Shown here: positions 45,863 to 56,003 of the stretch, in pieces | Layout: each line of letters starts with the position of its first letter | Numbering within the stretch: position 1 is the first letter of the stretch | Source: Pontibacter pudoricolor | GTDB taxonomy: Bacteria > Bacteroidota > Bacteroidia > Cytophagales > Hymenobacteraceae | NCBI RefSeq assembly: GCF_010092985.1 | Contig: NZ_CP048106.1 | Span: 868,001 to 932,000 of the forward strand | Length of the DNA stretch: 64,000 nt | Reading direction: 5' to 3' | Made by a program: the position numbers and the translations under genes | Notes under the pieces: model-generated | The model's input: only the letters and a program-made list of their open reading frames with translations | What the model was told of the DNA's origin: nothing | Databases searched by the model: none

Positions 45863-47167
45863 TTAGTTAACTATAACCAGGTAATAGTTTTTCTTCCCTT
45901 TCTGCACCACCAGGTATTTATCCTGTAATAATTCAAAGTTTACAGCATCATCAGGGCTCTGCACTTTCTGACGGTTCACGCTCACGCCGCCATTCTTGAT
46001 CATGCGCTTTGCTTCACCCTTCGATTCGAAAACCTGGCCGCCTGTAATATCAGAAAGCAGGTCGCTTATAGTTTGTGCGTCTGTGTAAGCATTTTTGCCA
46101 ACCTCAATCTGTGGCACGCCCTCGAACACACTCAGCAAAATATCTTCTTTCAGGCCTTTTAAAGTCTCTAAATCGCCTTTCCCAAATAAAATTTCTGAGG
46201 CATCTATAGCGGCATTATAGTCTTCTTCAGAATGCACCCGAATTGTAACATCTTTAGCTAAGGCCTTCTGTAAAACGCGTAGGTGCGGAGCCTGTTTGTG
46301 CTCTTCTGTCAGACGTTCAATTTCATCTTGAGGTAGTAATGTATATACTTTTATCAGCTTCTCCGCTTCCTCATCCGACAGGTTGAGCCAGAACTGGTAA
46401 AACTTATAAGGTGAAGTTAGCGTAGCGTTCAGCCATATATTTCCGCCTTCTGATTTACCGAACTTGGTACCGTCCGATTTTGTAACCAGTTTGCCAACCA
46501 GCGCAAAGGCTTTACCACCATCCATACGACGGATAAGTTCTGTACCTGTGGTAATGTTACCCCACTGATCAGAAGCTCCCATCTGTAGTTTTACACCTTT
46601 GTTTTTATACAAATGATAGAAGTCGTAGCCCTGAATCAACTGGTAAGAAAATTCGGTAAATGATAAGCCTTCGGCACGGTCGCCTTCTTCATCAGCACTG
46701 ATCCGTTTCTTAACCGAATCTTTGGCCATCATATAGTTTACCGTCAGGTGCTTGCCCACTTCTCGCAGGAAACCCAGGAAACTGAACTCCTTAAACCAGT
46801 CGTAGTTATTTACAATCTCGGCAGAGTTTGCACCGGCATTAAAGTCCAGAAACTTCTCCAGTTGTGCTTTTATGCCTTCCTGGTTCGCGCGTAACGTAGC
46901 TTCGTCCAATAAATTACGCTCTGCCGATTTGCCGGATGGGTCACCGATCATGCCGGTAGCACCGCCAACTAACGCAACAGGCTTATGGCCGGCGCGCTGC
47001 AGGTGGACCAGCAACATAATTGTAGCCAGGTTACCTATGTGTAAAGAGCTTGCTGTCGGGTCGAAGCCAATGTAGCCGGTCGTCATGCCAGATGCCAGTT
47101 GTTCTTCGGTACCGGGCATGAAATCATGGAGCATGCCTCTCCATCTTAATTCTTCTATCAGGTTCAT
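45863..47167 (-). CDS. tyrS: Tyrosine--tRNA ligase
   Basis: Class I aminoacyl-tRNA synthetase of 434 aa. The HIGH-like motif is LHIGN (His43), in [13 protein letters not shown]; the KMSKS-like motif is KFGKS in [11 protein letters not shown], typical of bacterial TyrRS. The tyrosine site includes [24 protein letters not shown]. The C-terminal ~80 residues are an S4 RNA-binding domain ([16 protein letters not shown]). A TATATTTG box lies upstream on the minus strand (complement of 47194-47201), about 27 bases before the start. Confidence 0.97.
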   Translation of the reverse strand: MNLIEELRWRGMLHDFMPGTEEQLASGMTTGYIGFDPTASSLHIGNLATIMLLVHLQRAGHKPVALVGGATGMIGDPSGKSAERNLLDEATLRANQEGIKAQLEKFLDFNAGANSAEIVNNYDWFKEFSFLGFLREVGKHLTVNYMMAKDSVKKRISADEEGDRAEGLSFTEFSYQLIQGYDFYHLYKNKGVKLQMGASDQWGNITTGTELIRRMDGGKAFALVGKLVTKSDGTKFGKSEGGNIWLNATLTSPYKFYQFWLNLSDEEAEKLIKVYTLLPQDEIERLTEEHKQAPHLRVLQKALAKDVTIRVHSEEDYNAAIDASEILFGKGDLETLKGLKEDILLSVFEGVPQIEVGKNAYTDAQTISDLLSDITGGQVFESKGEAKRMIKNGGVSVNRQKVQSPDDAVNFELLQDKYLVVQKGKKNYYLVIVN

Positions 47168-48114
47168 TTATACTTCCGTCTTTCTATACAGGGCAAATAT
47201 AAAAAAGAGTTGGCAGTATGTTTCTTTAAATTCGGTAAGAACGGTTTCAAGTACAAACTATAGTTTATGGTATCTTATTAAAATAATGATTCGATGCCAG
47301 TTTTGCTTTTCGAAATACGTATTGCAATTCAAGGCTATAGTGCATCTATAGCTAGTTGTTGGTTGTCTAAATGAAGTAGGTTAAGATATCCGGGGTAGAG
47401 TATTTTATATTGATATTTGTGATCGTCCATAGTATAGTTGGTATCTGTACCTATTACTATAACTCTCCTTTCTTTACCTTGTATAGCATCGAGGAGGGAT
47501 ATATCGAAAATCTCATCGCGTTATCGCTTTTCATGATTTCGGTTTTTTGGGGTTTCTGCTTCTGAAAATACAGGCTTTATGTTTATGGCCTTGTATTCAT
47601 TTTGGGGAGAGGCGAAGAGATTTCGTGGGGCCAGCGACTTTTAAAATACCAGACTCCGGTTTGACGAAAAGAGGGAACTAAACAGGGACAGTTTAACTTC
47701 CATCACATGAAAGTGGAAGGTGTTAAACTGAATAAACTGGTCTTTAGCACTTGGACGTATTCCGCTATATTCTTTTACTTCCTTGGGTTACCCTTGCTAT
47801 ACAACTATAGTTCAGCCTTCCGGAAGTGTAAGTTAGCCATTATATACATATTTAAACAGGAGTGGGTCTTGCGTTATCTTTGTTGTTTTATATTGCCGTT
47901 TGTTATCTAACATGGCAAAGCCTGGGAACTGCAGAAGGAGCTAATGTTTGCTGGTTTCCTGTTATCATCTGATTTTCATAAGCAGAATCCAGCGTTTGAT
48001 GAAATTGTAGGCCGAGGCAAAGCGAACTATAGTTTGCAGGCTAATAATCACGATTTATCCTTTCATTTTAGCGCTGATACCTTAATTTTGTAGGTAAACC
48101 CTTTTCCCGCACGC
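47168..48114. other. Gene-poor region with palindromes and a broken reading frame
   Basis: No convincing gene is seen in 947 bases, the longest gap in the window. Three exact AACTATAGTT copies lie here (47256, 47803, 48025), plus two CTATAG cores near 47335 and 47346. On the minus strand the frame 47640 to 47335 reads protein-like (for example ending in LNLLHLDNQQLAIDAL) but is split by TAA at 47521-47523. This might be a decayed gene. A 67-codon plus-strand frame at 47707-47910 is not convincing. The left end must contain the tyrS promoter and the right end that of holA, with TAATTTTG at about 48083-48090 as candidate. Confidence 0.55.
47335..47640 (-). pseudogene. Possible gene remnant interrupted by one stop codon
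   Basis: Two consecutive segments of about 38 and 62 codons lie in the same minus-strand frame, separated only by TAA (47521-47523). The downstream part reads DEIFDISLLDAIQGKERR, then VIVIGTDTNYTMDD, with a composition like a real protein and ends at TAG in a palindrome core. I recognise no family, and there is no obvious start. A chance frame is possible. Confidence 0.25.
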
Positions 48115-49161
48115 ATGGCTCACACACCTGAAAGTATTTTAGAACAACTTCAGAAACGTAACTTTGCACCTGTATATTTTCTGCAGGGAGACGAACCATT
48201 TTATATCGACCAGATCTCTGATTACATTGAGGCAAATGCTTTACAGGAACACGAAAAGGGTTTTAACCAGGTAGTGATCTATGGCAAGGATGTAGATGTG
48301 GCAACGGTATTGCTTCAGGCCAAGCGTTTCCCGATGATGTCTGACCGGTCAGTGGTTATAGTTAAGGAAGCCCAAAGTATACTCGATATAGAGAAGGAAG
48401 AAGGAACCAAGCAACTGGAAGCCTATCTTAAAAACCCATTACCATCTACAATACTGGTTTTTGCATACAAGCATAAAACGCTTGATGGCCGTAAGTCTCT
48501 TTCGAAGGTTTTTGCGCAGCACTCTGTGATGCTGACAACCAAAAAACTTTACGATAACCAGGTGCCTGCCTGGGTTAACAATTACCTGAAAACAAAAAAT
48601 GTAAAATCTACCCCTCAGGCGGTGCAGCACTTAAGTGAGTTTATTGGTTCTGATCTGAGCCGGTTAGCAAACGAGATCGATAAGTTATTGCTGAACCTGA
48701 AGCCAGGACAAACTATAGACGAGAAGGTTGTACTTGAGAATGTTGGCATCAGCAAGGAATACAACATATTTGAATTACAGGCTGCGATCATTGCCCAGGA
48801 TGTTTTAAAGGCAAACCGCATTGTGAATTACTTTGAGGCTAATCCCAAAAATAATCCGCTCATACCTAACATTGGTATGCTGTTTTCGTTTTTCACCAAG
48901 TTATTGAGTCTCCATGCTGCTGCAGATAAATCCGATGCCGGACTTAAAAAGCTTTTGGGGCAGCAGGCCTGGAAACTAAAGGAGTTTCAGCATGCCATGC
49001 GGGTTTACCCAATTGCCAGGGTGGTAGACATCATCCATTTTATTAGAGAAGCCGATCTGCAATCGAAAGGTATAAGCGGAGGTGACATGAGCGAAGCAGA
49101 TACGCTACGGGAACTGATGTTCAAGATACTGCATCCGGTACCCAAAACACTGGCCGTTTAA
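48115..49161 (+). CDS. holA: DNA polymerase III subunit delta
   Basis: Clamp-loader subunit of 348 aa that opens the beta sliding clamp. The N-terminal AAA+-like domain begins PVYFLQGDEPFYIDQISDYIE (about residues 19-39), followed by KRFPMMSDRSVVIVKEAQ and FAYKHKTLDGR. The C-terminal collar domain includes GSDLSRLANEIDKLLLNL and FSFFTKLLSLHAAADK. Replication function in the cytosol. A short gap with a possible promoter separates it from the envelope cluster. Confidence 0.92.
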   Translation: MAHTPESILEQLQKRNFAPVYFLQGDEPFYIDQISDYIEANALQEHEKGFNQVVIYGKDVDVATVLLQAKRFPMMSDRSVVIVKEAQSILDIEKEEGTKQLEAYLKNPLPSTILVFAYKHKTLDGRKSLSKVFAQHSVMLTTKKLYDNQVPAWVNNYLKTKNVKSTPQAVQHLSEFIGSDLSRLANEIDKLLLNLKPGQTIDEKVVLENVGISKEYNIFELQAAIIAQDVLKANRIVNYFEANPKNNPLIPNIGMLFSFFTKLLSLHAAADKSDAGLKKLLGQQAWKLKEFQHAMRVYPIARVVDIIHFIREADLQSKGISGGDMSEADTLRELMFKILHPVPKTLAV

Positions 49162-49379
49162 TATTTTAAAATTTGCACAATATTTAAGCTTATCTGAGCA
49201 TTGTATATGTGTAAACCTATATTTTGTTGCGTCTGCAAAAAGGTAAATGCGACTACCGGGGAGCAGCTCGTTAAATTTTGTTAACTTTGAATGAAGTGGC
49301 GCGTAAATTTGCCATTTATACTTTACCAGATAAAAAAACGAATAAGCCTGGCTTTGCCGGGCCGTTTTATGAACATACT

Positions 49380-52300
49380 ATGAAGATAGCGTACAAAATT
49401 GCACTGGCATCTGTGCTGGCGGGGGGCTCACATGTGGTAGTTGCTCAAAACACGCAAGTGTTTACTTCTCAGGATAAATATTTCCATGAAGGGCTGGAAC
49501 TGTTTGACCGTGAGAAGTATGGTGCAGCCCAGGAAGCTTTCCGTAAATACATTGAACTGATTGGTGATGATGCCAAAACAGCCGATGCACAATATTACTA
49601 TGCCCTGAGCGGGCTGTACCTGTTACACCCGGATGCGGAGCAACTGATCCTGAATTTCGCAAAGAACTACCCGGCTCACCCCAAAACGGCACTTGCCAAC
49701 TATGAGCTCGGCTTATATTACTTCGAGCAGAAAGATTACAAAAAGGTAGTGGACCTGCTGAAACAGGCGCCAACTCATTTACTGAGTATTAAGCAGAATA
49801 AGGAGCTGGAGTTTAAGCTGGGCTATTCTTATTTCGCTACCAAGGATTTTGCAAACGCTAAGACCTATTTCGATAAAAATAAGACGACCGGTTTCCGAGA
49901 AGAGGAACATCGCTTTGCCTATGCTTCCAACTATTATTCCGGTTATATTTCTTACCGCAACGGCGACTACGCTGCTGCTAAAGAGGACCTGAAAATTGCT
50001 GAGAAGAACGAGGCTTATGCACAGATAGTGCCTTATATGATCACAGAGATACTTTATAAGGAAAATGATGTGTATGAAGTGATCCGGTATGGTGAGGCCG
50101 CCCTTGCACGCACTCCTAAAGTACAACAGTATGATGAGATAGCCTTACTGGTAGGTGACGCTTATTACCAACGCGCAGACTACAAGACCGCCGATAAATA
50201 TTTTGATCAGTATGCAAATGGCAAGAAATCGCTGGATCCGGTAATACAGTATAAGATCGGTTTCACAGACTATAAGAACAACAACTATAAAGATGCCATT
50301 AATCACTTTAAAGCTGTTGCCCTTAAAAAAGATGCCCTTGGTCAGAATGCTGCTTACTACTTAGGATTAAGTTACCTGCGCGAAAACAACAAGCAGTTTG
50401 CCTTAACCGCTTTCGACCAGGCCCGCAAAAACGATCACGACAAAGATGTTACGGAAGCCGCAACCTTAAAATATGCCCAGGTTAATTTTGAGCTTGGCAA
50501 CTTCCGTGAAGTTATTGGTTCGCTTACTAATTTTGGTAAAGATTACCCTGACTCTGATCAGGCAGCTGAAGCTGATAACTTACTGAGTGAAGCTTATTTC
50601 AGTTCGAACAACTATCCGGAGGCAATCCGCCACATCGAGAGCATGCCGAAGAAAAGCTGGAAGATCTTACAGACTTATCAGCGTGTGACTTACCTGCATG
50701 GTGTTAACCTGTTTAATGAAGCTAAGTTCCCGGCTGCTGTAGCCATGCTCGATAAGTCGCTTCAGTACCCGTATGATAAAGAAGTTACGGCTGCCACCCA
50801 TTTTGTGAAAGGTGAGGCTTTCTCCGTAGGTCAGCGTTACCAGGATGCTATAAACAGTTATGCTGCCGTATTCCGCAACACATCCGCCGGCCAGTCAGAT
50901 TATTACCTGAAGTCGCGCTATGGAATTGGCTATGCCTACTATAATACCAAGCAGTATGATAAAGCGCTGCCACATTTCAGGGCTTTTGTTGATGGTACCA
51001 AGCCAAGCAACCCGAACCATTTCGATGCTATGCTACGCCTTGCCGACCTGTATTATGTAAGCAAGAACTATAAGCAGGCCGGAGATCTCTATGACAAAGT
51101 AATTGCATCCAACTCCCCGGATAAAGATTACGCGTATTTCCAGCGTGGTGTATTGGCCGGCATTACTGGCAATAAAGCGCAAGCTGAACAAAACCTGAAG
51201 CAAGTACTGAACGAATTCCCTCAATCGCGTTACGCCGATGATGCCCAGTACCAGGCAGCAGTGCTTGATTTTGAGGCCGGCAACTATAGCCAGGCTGTAA
51301 CAGGATTTTCGACACTCATCAATTCTGGCTCTACAAGCAAGCTGATTCCTAATGCGCTGCATAAACGTGGGCAGGCCTACGCCAACCAGGGCAAGCACAA
51401 CGAGGCCATACAGGATTACAAGCGCGTACTCGATGATTTCCCGGCTTCTAAAATTGCTAGTGGTGCTCTTTATAGTTTACAGGAGTCGTTGGCTGCACAA
51501 AACCGTAGCGAAGAATTTGATTCTTACCTGGCTAAATATAAAGCTAACAACCCTGAGAGTACAGCTCTAGAAAGCATTGAATTCGAAGCTGCTAAAACAC
51601 TTTATTTCAATGAAAAATACGAGCAGGCTGCTGTTAAACTGGAAGCTTATTTAACGGCTTACCCTAAGAGCCCGTTCGTGTTTGATGCCCGTTATTTCCT
51701 GGCTGATTCTTACCTGCGCAAAAACGAAACGCAGCGTGGCTTGCAGCGCATGAAAGAAGTAATTGCCGAAAACAAATCGGAATACGTAAACCGTGCGATA
51801 CAGAAAGTGGCAGACCTTGAGTTTGAAGCCAAGAACTATACCGAAGCCATTAAATACTATAGCCGCCTGCGTGATGTAGCCGCCAATCGTAAGGAGCAGC
51901 AAAATGCTCTGACCGGGTTAATGATGAGCTACTATAACACCAACGATTATGCAAACAGCAAGCGCATTGCCAGTGAACTGATTAGCCAGGGCAATGCTGC
52001 ACTTAATGCTTATAACACGGCCCTGTTGTATAAAGCGAAGTCAACGTATGCGCAGGGTGATATGACCCAGGCACTGACAGAATTTAAAGCAGCTTCTGGT
52101 GCCGCCGCTGACGTGCATGGCGCCGAAGCACAGTATATGGTCGCAGAGATACTCTACAAGCAGAAGAAATACAAAGAGTCGCTGGATGAGGCCTTTGCCT
52201 TTAACAACAAGTTCTCGAGCCATGATTACTGGCTGGGTAAAACATTCCTGCTGATTGCTGATAACTATGTAGCCCAGAATGAGCTGTTCCAGGCAAAAGC

Positions 52301-52436
52301 AACACTAAACTCTATTATTGAAGGATCTCCGGTAGAGGAAGTGGTAGCAGAAGCCAAACAGAAACTGGAAAAGCTGAATGGAGGTAAAGGTGGTACTGAT
52401 ACTACCAATGTAGGCAATGGCGGACAGCAGAAGTAA
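49380..52436 (+). CDS. Large periplasmic TPR protein
   Basis: I choose the ATG at 49380 because a signal peptide starts there (MKIAYKIALASVLAGG..., cleavage after VVVAQ); the frame is open 34 codons further up but with no good start. The mature ~995 aa consist almost entirely of tetratricopeptide/Tol-Pal-YbgF-like repeats (more than 20), for example YFHEGLELFDREKYGAAQEAF and DAQYQAAVLDFEAGNYSQAV. The tail is Gly/Thr-rich. Such a long solenoid is a scaffold for envelope complexes. It is the first gene of a cluster with a beta-barrel, a SPOR protein and an ExbB/ExbD/TonB-like motor, 29 bases ahead of the barrel gene. Confidence 0.88.
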   Translation: MKIAYKIALASVLAGGSHVVVAQNTQVFTSQDKYFHEGLELFDREKYGAAQEAFRKYIELIGDDAKTADAQYYYALSGLYLLHPDAEQLILNFAKNYPAHPKTALANYELGLYYFEQKDYKKVVDLLKQAPTHLLSIKQNKELEFKLGYSYFATKDFANAKTYFDKNKTTGFREEEHRFAYASNYYSGYISYRNGDYAAAKEDLKIAEKNEAYAQIVPYMITEILYKENDVYEVIRYGEAALARTPKVQQYDEIALLVGDAYYQRADYKTADKYFDQYANGKKSLDPVIQYKIGFTDYKNNNYKDAINHFKAVALKKDALGQNAAYYLGLSYLRENNKQFALTAFDQARKNDHDKDVTEAATLKYAQVNFELGNFREVIGSLTNFGKDYPDSDQAAEADNLLSEAYFSSNNYPEAIRHIESMPKKSWKILQTYQRVTYLHGVNLFNEAKFPAAVAMLDKSLQYPYDKEVTAATHFVKGEAFSVGQRYQDAINSYAAVFRNTSAGQSDYYLKSRYGIGYAYYNTKQYDKALPHFRAFVDGTKPSNPNHFDAMLRLADLYYVSKNYKQAGDLYDKVIASNSPDKDYAYFQRGVLAGITGNKAQAEQNLKQVLNEFPQSRYADDAQYQAAVLDFEAGNYSQAVTGFSTLINSGSTSKLIPNALHKRGQAYANQGKHNEAIQDYKRVLDDFPASKIASGALYSLQESLAAQNRSEEFDSYLAKYKANNPESTALESIEFEAAKTLYFNEKYEQAAVKLEAYLTAYPKSPFVFDARYFLADSYLRKNETQRGLQRMKEVIAENKSEYVNRAIQKVADLEFEAKNYTEAIKYYSRLRDVAANRKEQQNALTGLMMSYYNTNDYANSKRIASELISQGNAALNAYNTALLYKAKSTYAQGDMTQALTEFKAASGAAADVHGAEAQYMVAEILYKQKKYKESLDEAFAFNNKFSSHDYWLGKTFLLIADNYVAQNELFQAKATLNSIIEGSPVEEVVAEAKQKLEKLNGGKGGTDTTNVGNGGQQK

Positions 52437-52465
52437 CATACAGTATAAGACAGAGAAGCATCAAA

Positions 52466-54154
52466 ATGAGAAATAAGATAAGAAAAGCATCGCTGGCCAT
52501 TGTGTTGTGTGTTGGCTACGCATTTATGAATTCTGCTCAGGCCCAGAACAATGGCTGGGGCGAAGGAGCAAAGCTGGAAGATGCCGAAGTAGTAGTAGAG
52601 AAGAACCGTGTTATTGAGTTGCCGAATGCGGCCCGTAACTTCGAGAAGTTTAAAGTAGATCCGCCGGCGGTAGCTGACCGGAATGTGCGTTACCGCTTTG
52701 AAGATTACCGTTTGCCATCGCAGGACATTGAACTGCAGATGCGTGTGCTAACTATAAAGCAGGACGAACTAACCAAACTCTACGGTAATTACCTGAAAGC
52801 CGGCTTTGGCAACTATGCTACGTTGTATCTGAAAGGTTATTTCCATAACAAGCGTTCTGAAACATCGTCGTTCGGTGCCAATTTCAGCCATGTTGGTTCT
52901 GCCCGTGGACCGGAAGTAAAAGATCAGTCTGCTGTATCTAACAGTAGCATTGGTGTACATGGCGAACGTTATTTACCTGGATTTACCATCGGTGGCCGCT
53001 TGGGCTATGAGCGTGATAAAAACCATTTTTACGGTTATGCGCCGAGCCTGCAGAATGAAGTAGACAAAGATACCACGAAACAGATATTTAATCGCATCAA
53101 TGCTAACGGTTATCTTCATAACCATACTTCAGAATCGCCTTTTTTATACAAAGCAGGTGTAAAACTGAACTACCTTAACGATCGCTATGACATGAGCGAG
53201 GCGAACATTGCCCTGAACCTGAACTCAGAATATACCATTGATGAGATTTCCGGATTTAAGGTAGATGCCGACCTTTCGTTTGTACAGCATAAGGATTCGA
53301 GCAGTGTGTCGCGTACGTTCTTTAAGCTGAACCCAAGCTACGAGCGCCAGTTTGGTGCAGCCCGTGTAACTATAGGTGCAAACGTAGCTTATACCGGCGA
53401 CGAAGTAAATGACGCTCGCCAGTTCAATATCTATCCGCAGTTCAGAATAGGGATTGAGCCAATTAAGGATAACCTGTTGATATATGCTGGGTTAGGTGGT
53501 GATCTGCAAAGAGTTACTTTATATGAGCTAACCAAAGAGAATCCATGGATCGCTCCGAATGTTGATGTGGCTGATATCAATAAAGGGCTTGAAGTTTATG
53601 GCGGGTTTTCGGCTAACTTATCGAACTATGTGCACCTGACGGGGCGCGTGGCATACCAGAATTACCGCAACCTATACTTTTATAACAACTCCAGAGCCGA
53701 TTCTACCAAGTTTGACCTGGTGTATGACGATGGTGTAACAAATGTTTTAAATATTTATTCGGAGGCAGTATTCGATTATATTGATGAGGTTCGCCTTGGT
53801 TTAAAGCTTGATTATAACAAATATAACACAGCTTCTTTAGACCAACCCTTCCATCGCCCGGAGCTGATGGCGAGCGTTTTTGCTACCTATAACTTCTACG
53901 ATAAGATTCTCTTTAATTCAGAACTTTACTATATTGGGAGTTCTTTCGGGCGCATATACAGACCGGATGGTACTTTTGTGACACGCGAGACAGACAACAT
54001 AATAGATCTTAATCTGAAGGCGGACTATAAGTTTACAAATACCTTTACCGTGTTCCTGATGGCTAATAATTTATTAGGAAATAAATACGAAAGGTTTGTA
54101 AATTACCCCGTGAAGAGTATAAACGTGATAGGAGGCGTTACCTATTCATTCTAG
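52466..54154 (+). CDS. Outer-membrane beta-barrel protein
   Basis: A 562-aa exported protein: signal peptide to about residue 27 (FMNSAQAQ), then a ~80-residue N-terminal part without a visible TonB-plug, then a long series of amphipathic strands (GNYATLYLKGYFHN, GFTIGGRLGYERDKN, VRLGLKLDYNKYN) ending in GGVTYSF, the terminal-Phe signal for barrel assembly. It is related to TonB-dependent receptors but lacks a recognisable plug. It follows the TPR gene closely and precedes the SPOR gene by 7 bases, so it is probably the outer-membrane part of the same complex. Confidence 0.85.
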   Translation: MRNKIRKASLAIVLCVGYAFMNSAQAQNNGWGEGAKLEDAEVVVEKNRVIELPNAARNFEKFKVDPPAVADRNVRYRFEDYRLPSQDIELQMRVLTIKQDELTKLYGNYLKAGFGNYATLYLKGYFHNKRSETSSFGANFSHVGSARGPEVKDQSAVSNSSIGVHGERYLPGFTIGGRLGYERDKNHFYGYAPSLQNEVDKDTTKQIFNRINANGYLHNHTSESPFLYKAGVKLNYLNDRYDMSEANIALNLNSEYTIDEISGFKVDADLSFVQHKDSSSVSRTFFKLNPSYERQFGAARVTIGANVAYTGDEVNDARQFNIYPQFRIGIEPIKDNLLIYAGLGGDLQRVTLYELTKENPWIAPNVDVADINKGLEVYGGFSANLSNYVHLTGRVAYQNYRNLYFYNNSRADSTKFDLVYDDGVTNVLNIYSEAVFDYIDEVRLGLKLDYNKYNTASLDQPFHRPELMASVFATYNFYDKILFNSELYYIGSSFGRIYRPDGTFVTRETDNIIDLNLKADYKFTNTFTVFLMANNLLGNKYERFVNYPVKSINVIGGVTYSF

Positions 54155-54161
54155 TAAACCT

Positions 54162-55292
54162 ATGGTAGCAAAGCACATAAAGTCCTTGCTCTATGACCAC
54201 GACTGTGTCATCATCCCGGGATTTGGCGGGTTGATAACCCGTTATGTACCAGCAGTGGTGCACCCGGTAAAACACACCATTACACCACCATCTAAGCGGG
54301 TGGCATTTAACGAGAAACTGGTTTTGACCGATGGGCTGCTCATCAACACGATTGCCTATTATAATGGCATTTCGGCAGTTGAAGCGCAGCAAATGGTAGC
54401 AGCTTTTGTGATGCAGGCCAATAACCAGCTTAAAACGGATAATCGTTTTGAGTTAAGCGATATTGGTGTTTTCAGGTATAATGCGGCGCATCGTCTGGAG
54501 TTTGAGTACAAGACAGGAGATAACCTGCTGGAAGCCAGTTTTGGTTTACCTGAGATCTCTGCAAGGCCAGTTCGTGCAGAAGAATCTGTTGTGTTACGTT
54601 CGCTGCAGAAAAAGCGCGAGCAGGATACGCCGCAAAATGGCAATAAGTTTAAGCGCCGCTTACGACGGGTTTATAGCACAGCTGCCGGTTTGATAATTGC
54701 CGGTTTAACCGGTTCTGCATTATACCTGCTTTCCTTACAAACAGATTACAATCTTAGCAGCCTTAACCCAATTGCTCAGTTTAACAACGCAACTATAAAT
54801 AACCAGGCTACAGCTTCGGATTACACGCCAGATTATGTACCGGTTACAGAAGAGGAGCGCCTGGCTGTTTACCAGAACCTTTTACTTAATGCCGGATTAG
54901 CAACGGATCTGGAAGCTGATCTTATAGCCGCTACTTCAGAAATTAACGATTCTACCTGGCATAATGAAAGCATAGCTTTAAGCGAAGCTTCGGAAAATAT
55001 AGCAGATCAGGTAGTTGAAGAGGAGGCTATAGTTGAACCTGTCCTGACTATAACAGAAAAAACCGGCCGCTTTTATATTATAACGGGTGGTTATTCCCGT
55101 TTACAGAATGCTGAAACAGGCCGCGAAGAAATTCGCAAAAACGGCCATGATGGCAAAGTACTTACACCTTTAAGAGGTAGCCGCCTTTTCCGCGTATCTG
55201 CTGCAGATTTTGCAACAGCAGAAGAAGCGCAGGCTGCCATTAACGAATACAGAAAAACTTACGGAAACTCAATCTGGGTACTCAATAACTAA
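54162..55292 (+). CDS. HU-CCDC81 and SPOR domain membrane protein
   Basis: A 376-aa protein with three parts. Residues 1-~130 match the HU-CCDC81 domain of Bacteroidota (IKSLLYDHDCVIIPGFGGLI, then DNRFELSDIGVFRYN). A single membrane segment lies near 170-190 (AAGLIIAGLTGSALYLL). The C-terminal 75 residues, from GRFYIITGGYSRLQNAE, form a SPOR domain, which binds glycan strands lacking stem peptides at division sites. The topology puts HU-CCDC81 in the cytoplasm and SPOR in the periplasm. It lies directly upstream of exbB/tolQ (1-base gap). Confidence 0.9.
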   Translation: MVAKHIKSLLYDHDCVIIPGFGGLITRYVPAVVHPVKHTITPPSKRVAFNEKLVLTDGLLINTIAYYNGISAVEAQQMVAAFVMQANNQLKTDNRFELSDIGVFRYNAAHRLEFEYKTGDNLLEASFGLPEISARPVRAEESVVLRSLQKKREQDTPQNGNKFKRRLRRVYSTAAGLIIAGLTGSALYLLSLQTDYNLSSLNPIAQFNNATINNQATASDYTPDYVPVTEEERLAVYQNLLLNAGLATDLEADLIAATSEINDSTWHNESIALSEASENIADQVVEEEAIVEPVLTITEKTGRFYIITGGYSRLQNAETGREEIRKNGHDGKVLTPLRGSRLFRVSAADFATAEEAQAAINEYRKTYGNSIWVLNN

Positions 55293-55293
55293 C

Positions 55294-56001
55294 ATGACAT
55301 CACTCTTATTACAAATTACTACCGGAGCACCTGCCGATACTACCGCGCTTGCTGAAGGTGCTCAAGCTGCTGCCGAAACTTCTGTTTCTTTAATAGACCT
55401 GACACTGGCTGGTGGATGGGCTATGTACCCGCTTGCATTACTTTCGCTGGCTGCCGTTTATATTTTTGTTGAACGTTATCTTACATTGAAGAAAGCAGCT
55501 AAAAACCCGGAAGGCTTTAATGATCGCATTAAAAGTATGGTATTAGCCGGTGACATTAATGGTGCAAAAATGCTGTGTGCCCAAACCAACACCCCAGTAG
55601 CCCGGATGCTGTCTAAAGGCATCAGCCGTATAGGTAACCCGCTTAAGAACATCGAGACATCTATAGAAAATGTAGGTAAGATCGAGATCAGCAGGCTGGA
55701 ACGTAACCTGGCTGGTCTGGCAACTATAGCCGGTGCGGCGCCAATGCTTGGTTTCCTGGGTACTGTAACCGGTATGATCCAGGCCTTCATAGCTATTGCA
55801 CAGGCTGAAGGCTCCATTAGTCCAAAGTTGCTTTCCGGTGGTATTTACGAAGCGATGGTAACTACGGCAGCTGGTCTTATAATAGGCTTACCGGCTTATG
55901 TAGGCTATAACTACCTGGTAAGCAAAATCGATAACATTGTGCATTCTATGGAATACTCTTCTATCGAGTTCCTTGATCTGTTACAAGAACCACAACTATA
56001 A
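55294..56001 (+). CDS. exbB: MotA/TolQ/ExbB proton channel family protein
   Basis: Inner-membrane subunit of a proton-driven motor of the TolQ/ExbB type. The ATG at 55294 gives 235 aa. An N-terminal extracytoplasmic segment is followed by TM1 (about 40-62, WAMYPLALLSLAAVYIFVE). TM2 and TM3 lie near 145-170 (LAGLATIAGAAPMLGFLGTV with the conserved Thr) and 185-210. With the ExbD/TolR gene, which starts 2 bases after it, it forms the stator that uses the proton gradient. Tol versus Exb type cannot be decided from this gene alone. Confidence 0.9.
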   Translation: MTSLLLQITTGAPADTTALAEGAQAAAETSVSLIDLTLAGGWAMYPLALLSLAAVYIFVERYLTLKKAAKNPEGFNDRIKSMVLAGDINGAKMLCAQTNTPVARMLSKGISRIGNPLKNIETSIENVGKIEISRLERNLAGLATIAGAAPMLGFLGTVTGMIQAFIAIAQAEGSISPKLLSGGIYEAMVTTAAGLIIGLPAYVGYNYLVSKIDNIVHSMEYSSIEFLDLLQEPQL

Positions 56002-56003
56002 GC

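Noticed and set aside
47707..47910. Plus-strand frame of 67 codons in the tyrS-holA gap
   Set aside because: No start context, no recognisable motif and aromatic-rich composition as in translated AT-rich noncoding DNA. It overlaps an exact palindrome copy.
49340..49370. GCCTGGCTTTGCCGGGC hairpin upstream of the large TPR gene as a terminator
   Set aside because: Stem of 7 bp with a G-T pair, 3-base loop and no proper T-run; it may be a chance or leader hairpin.
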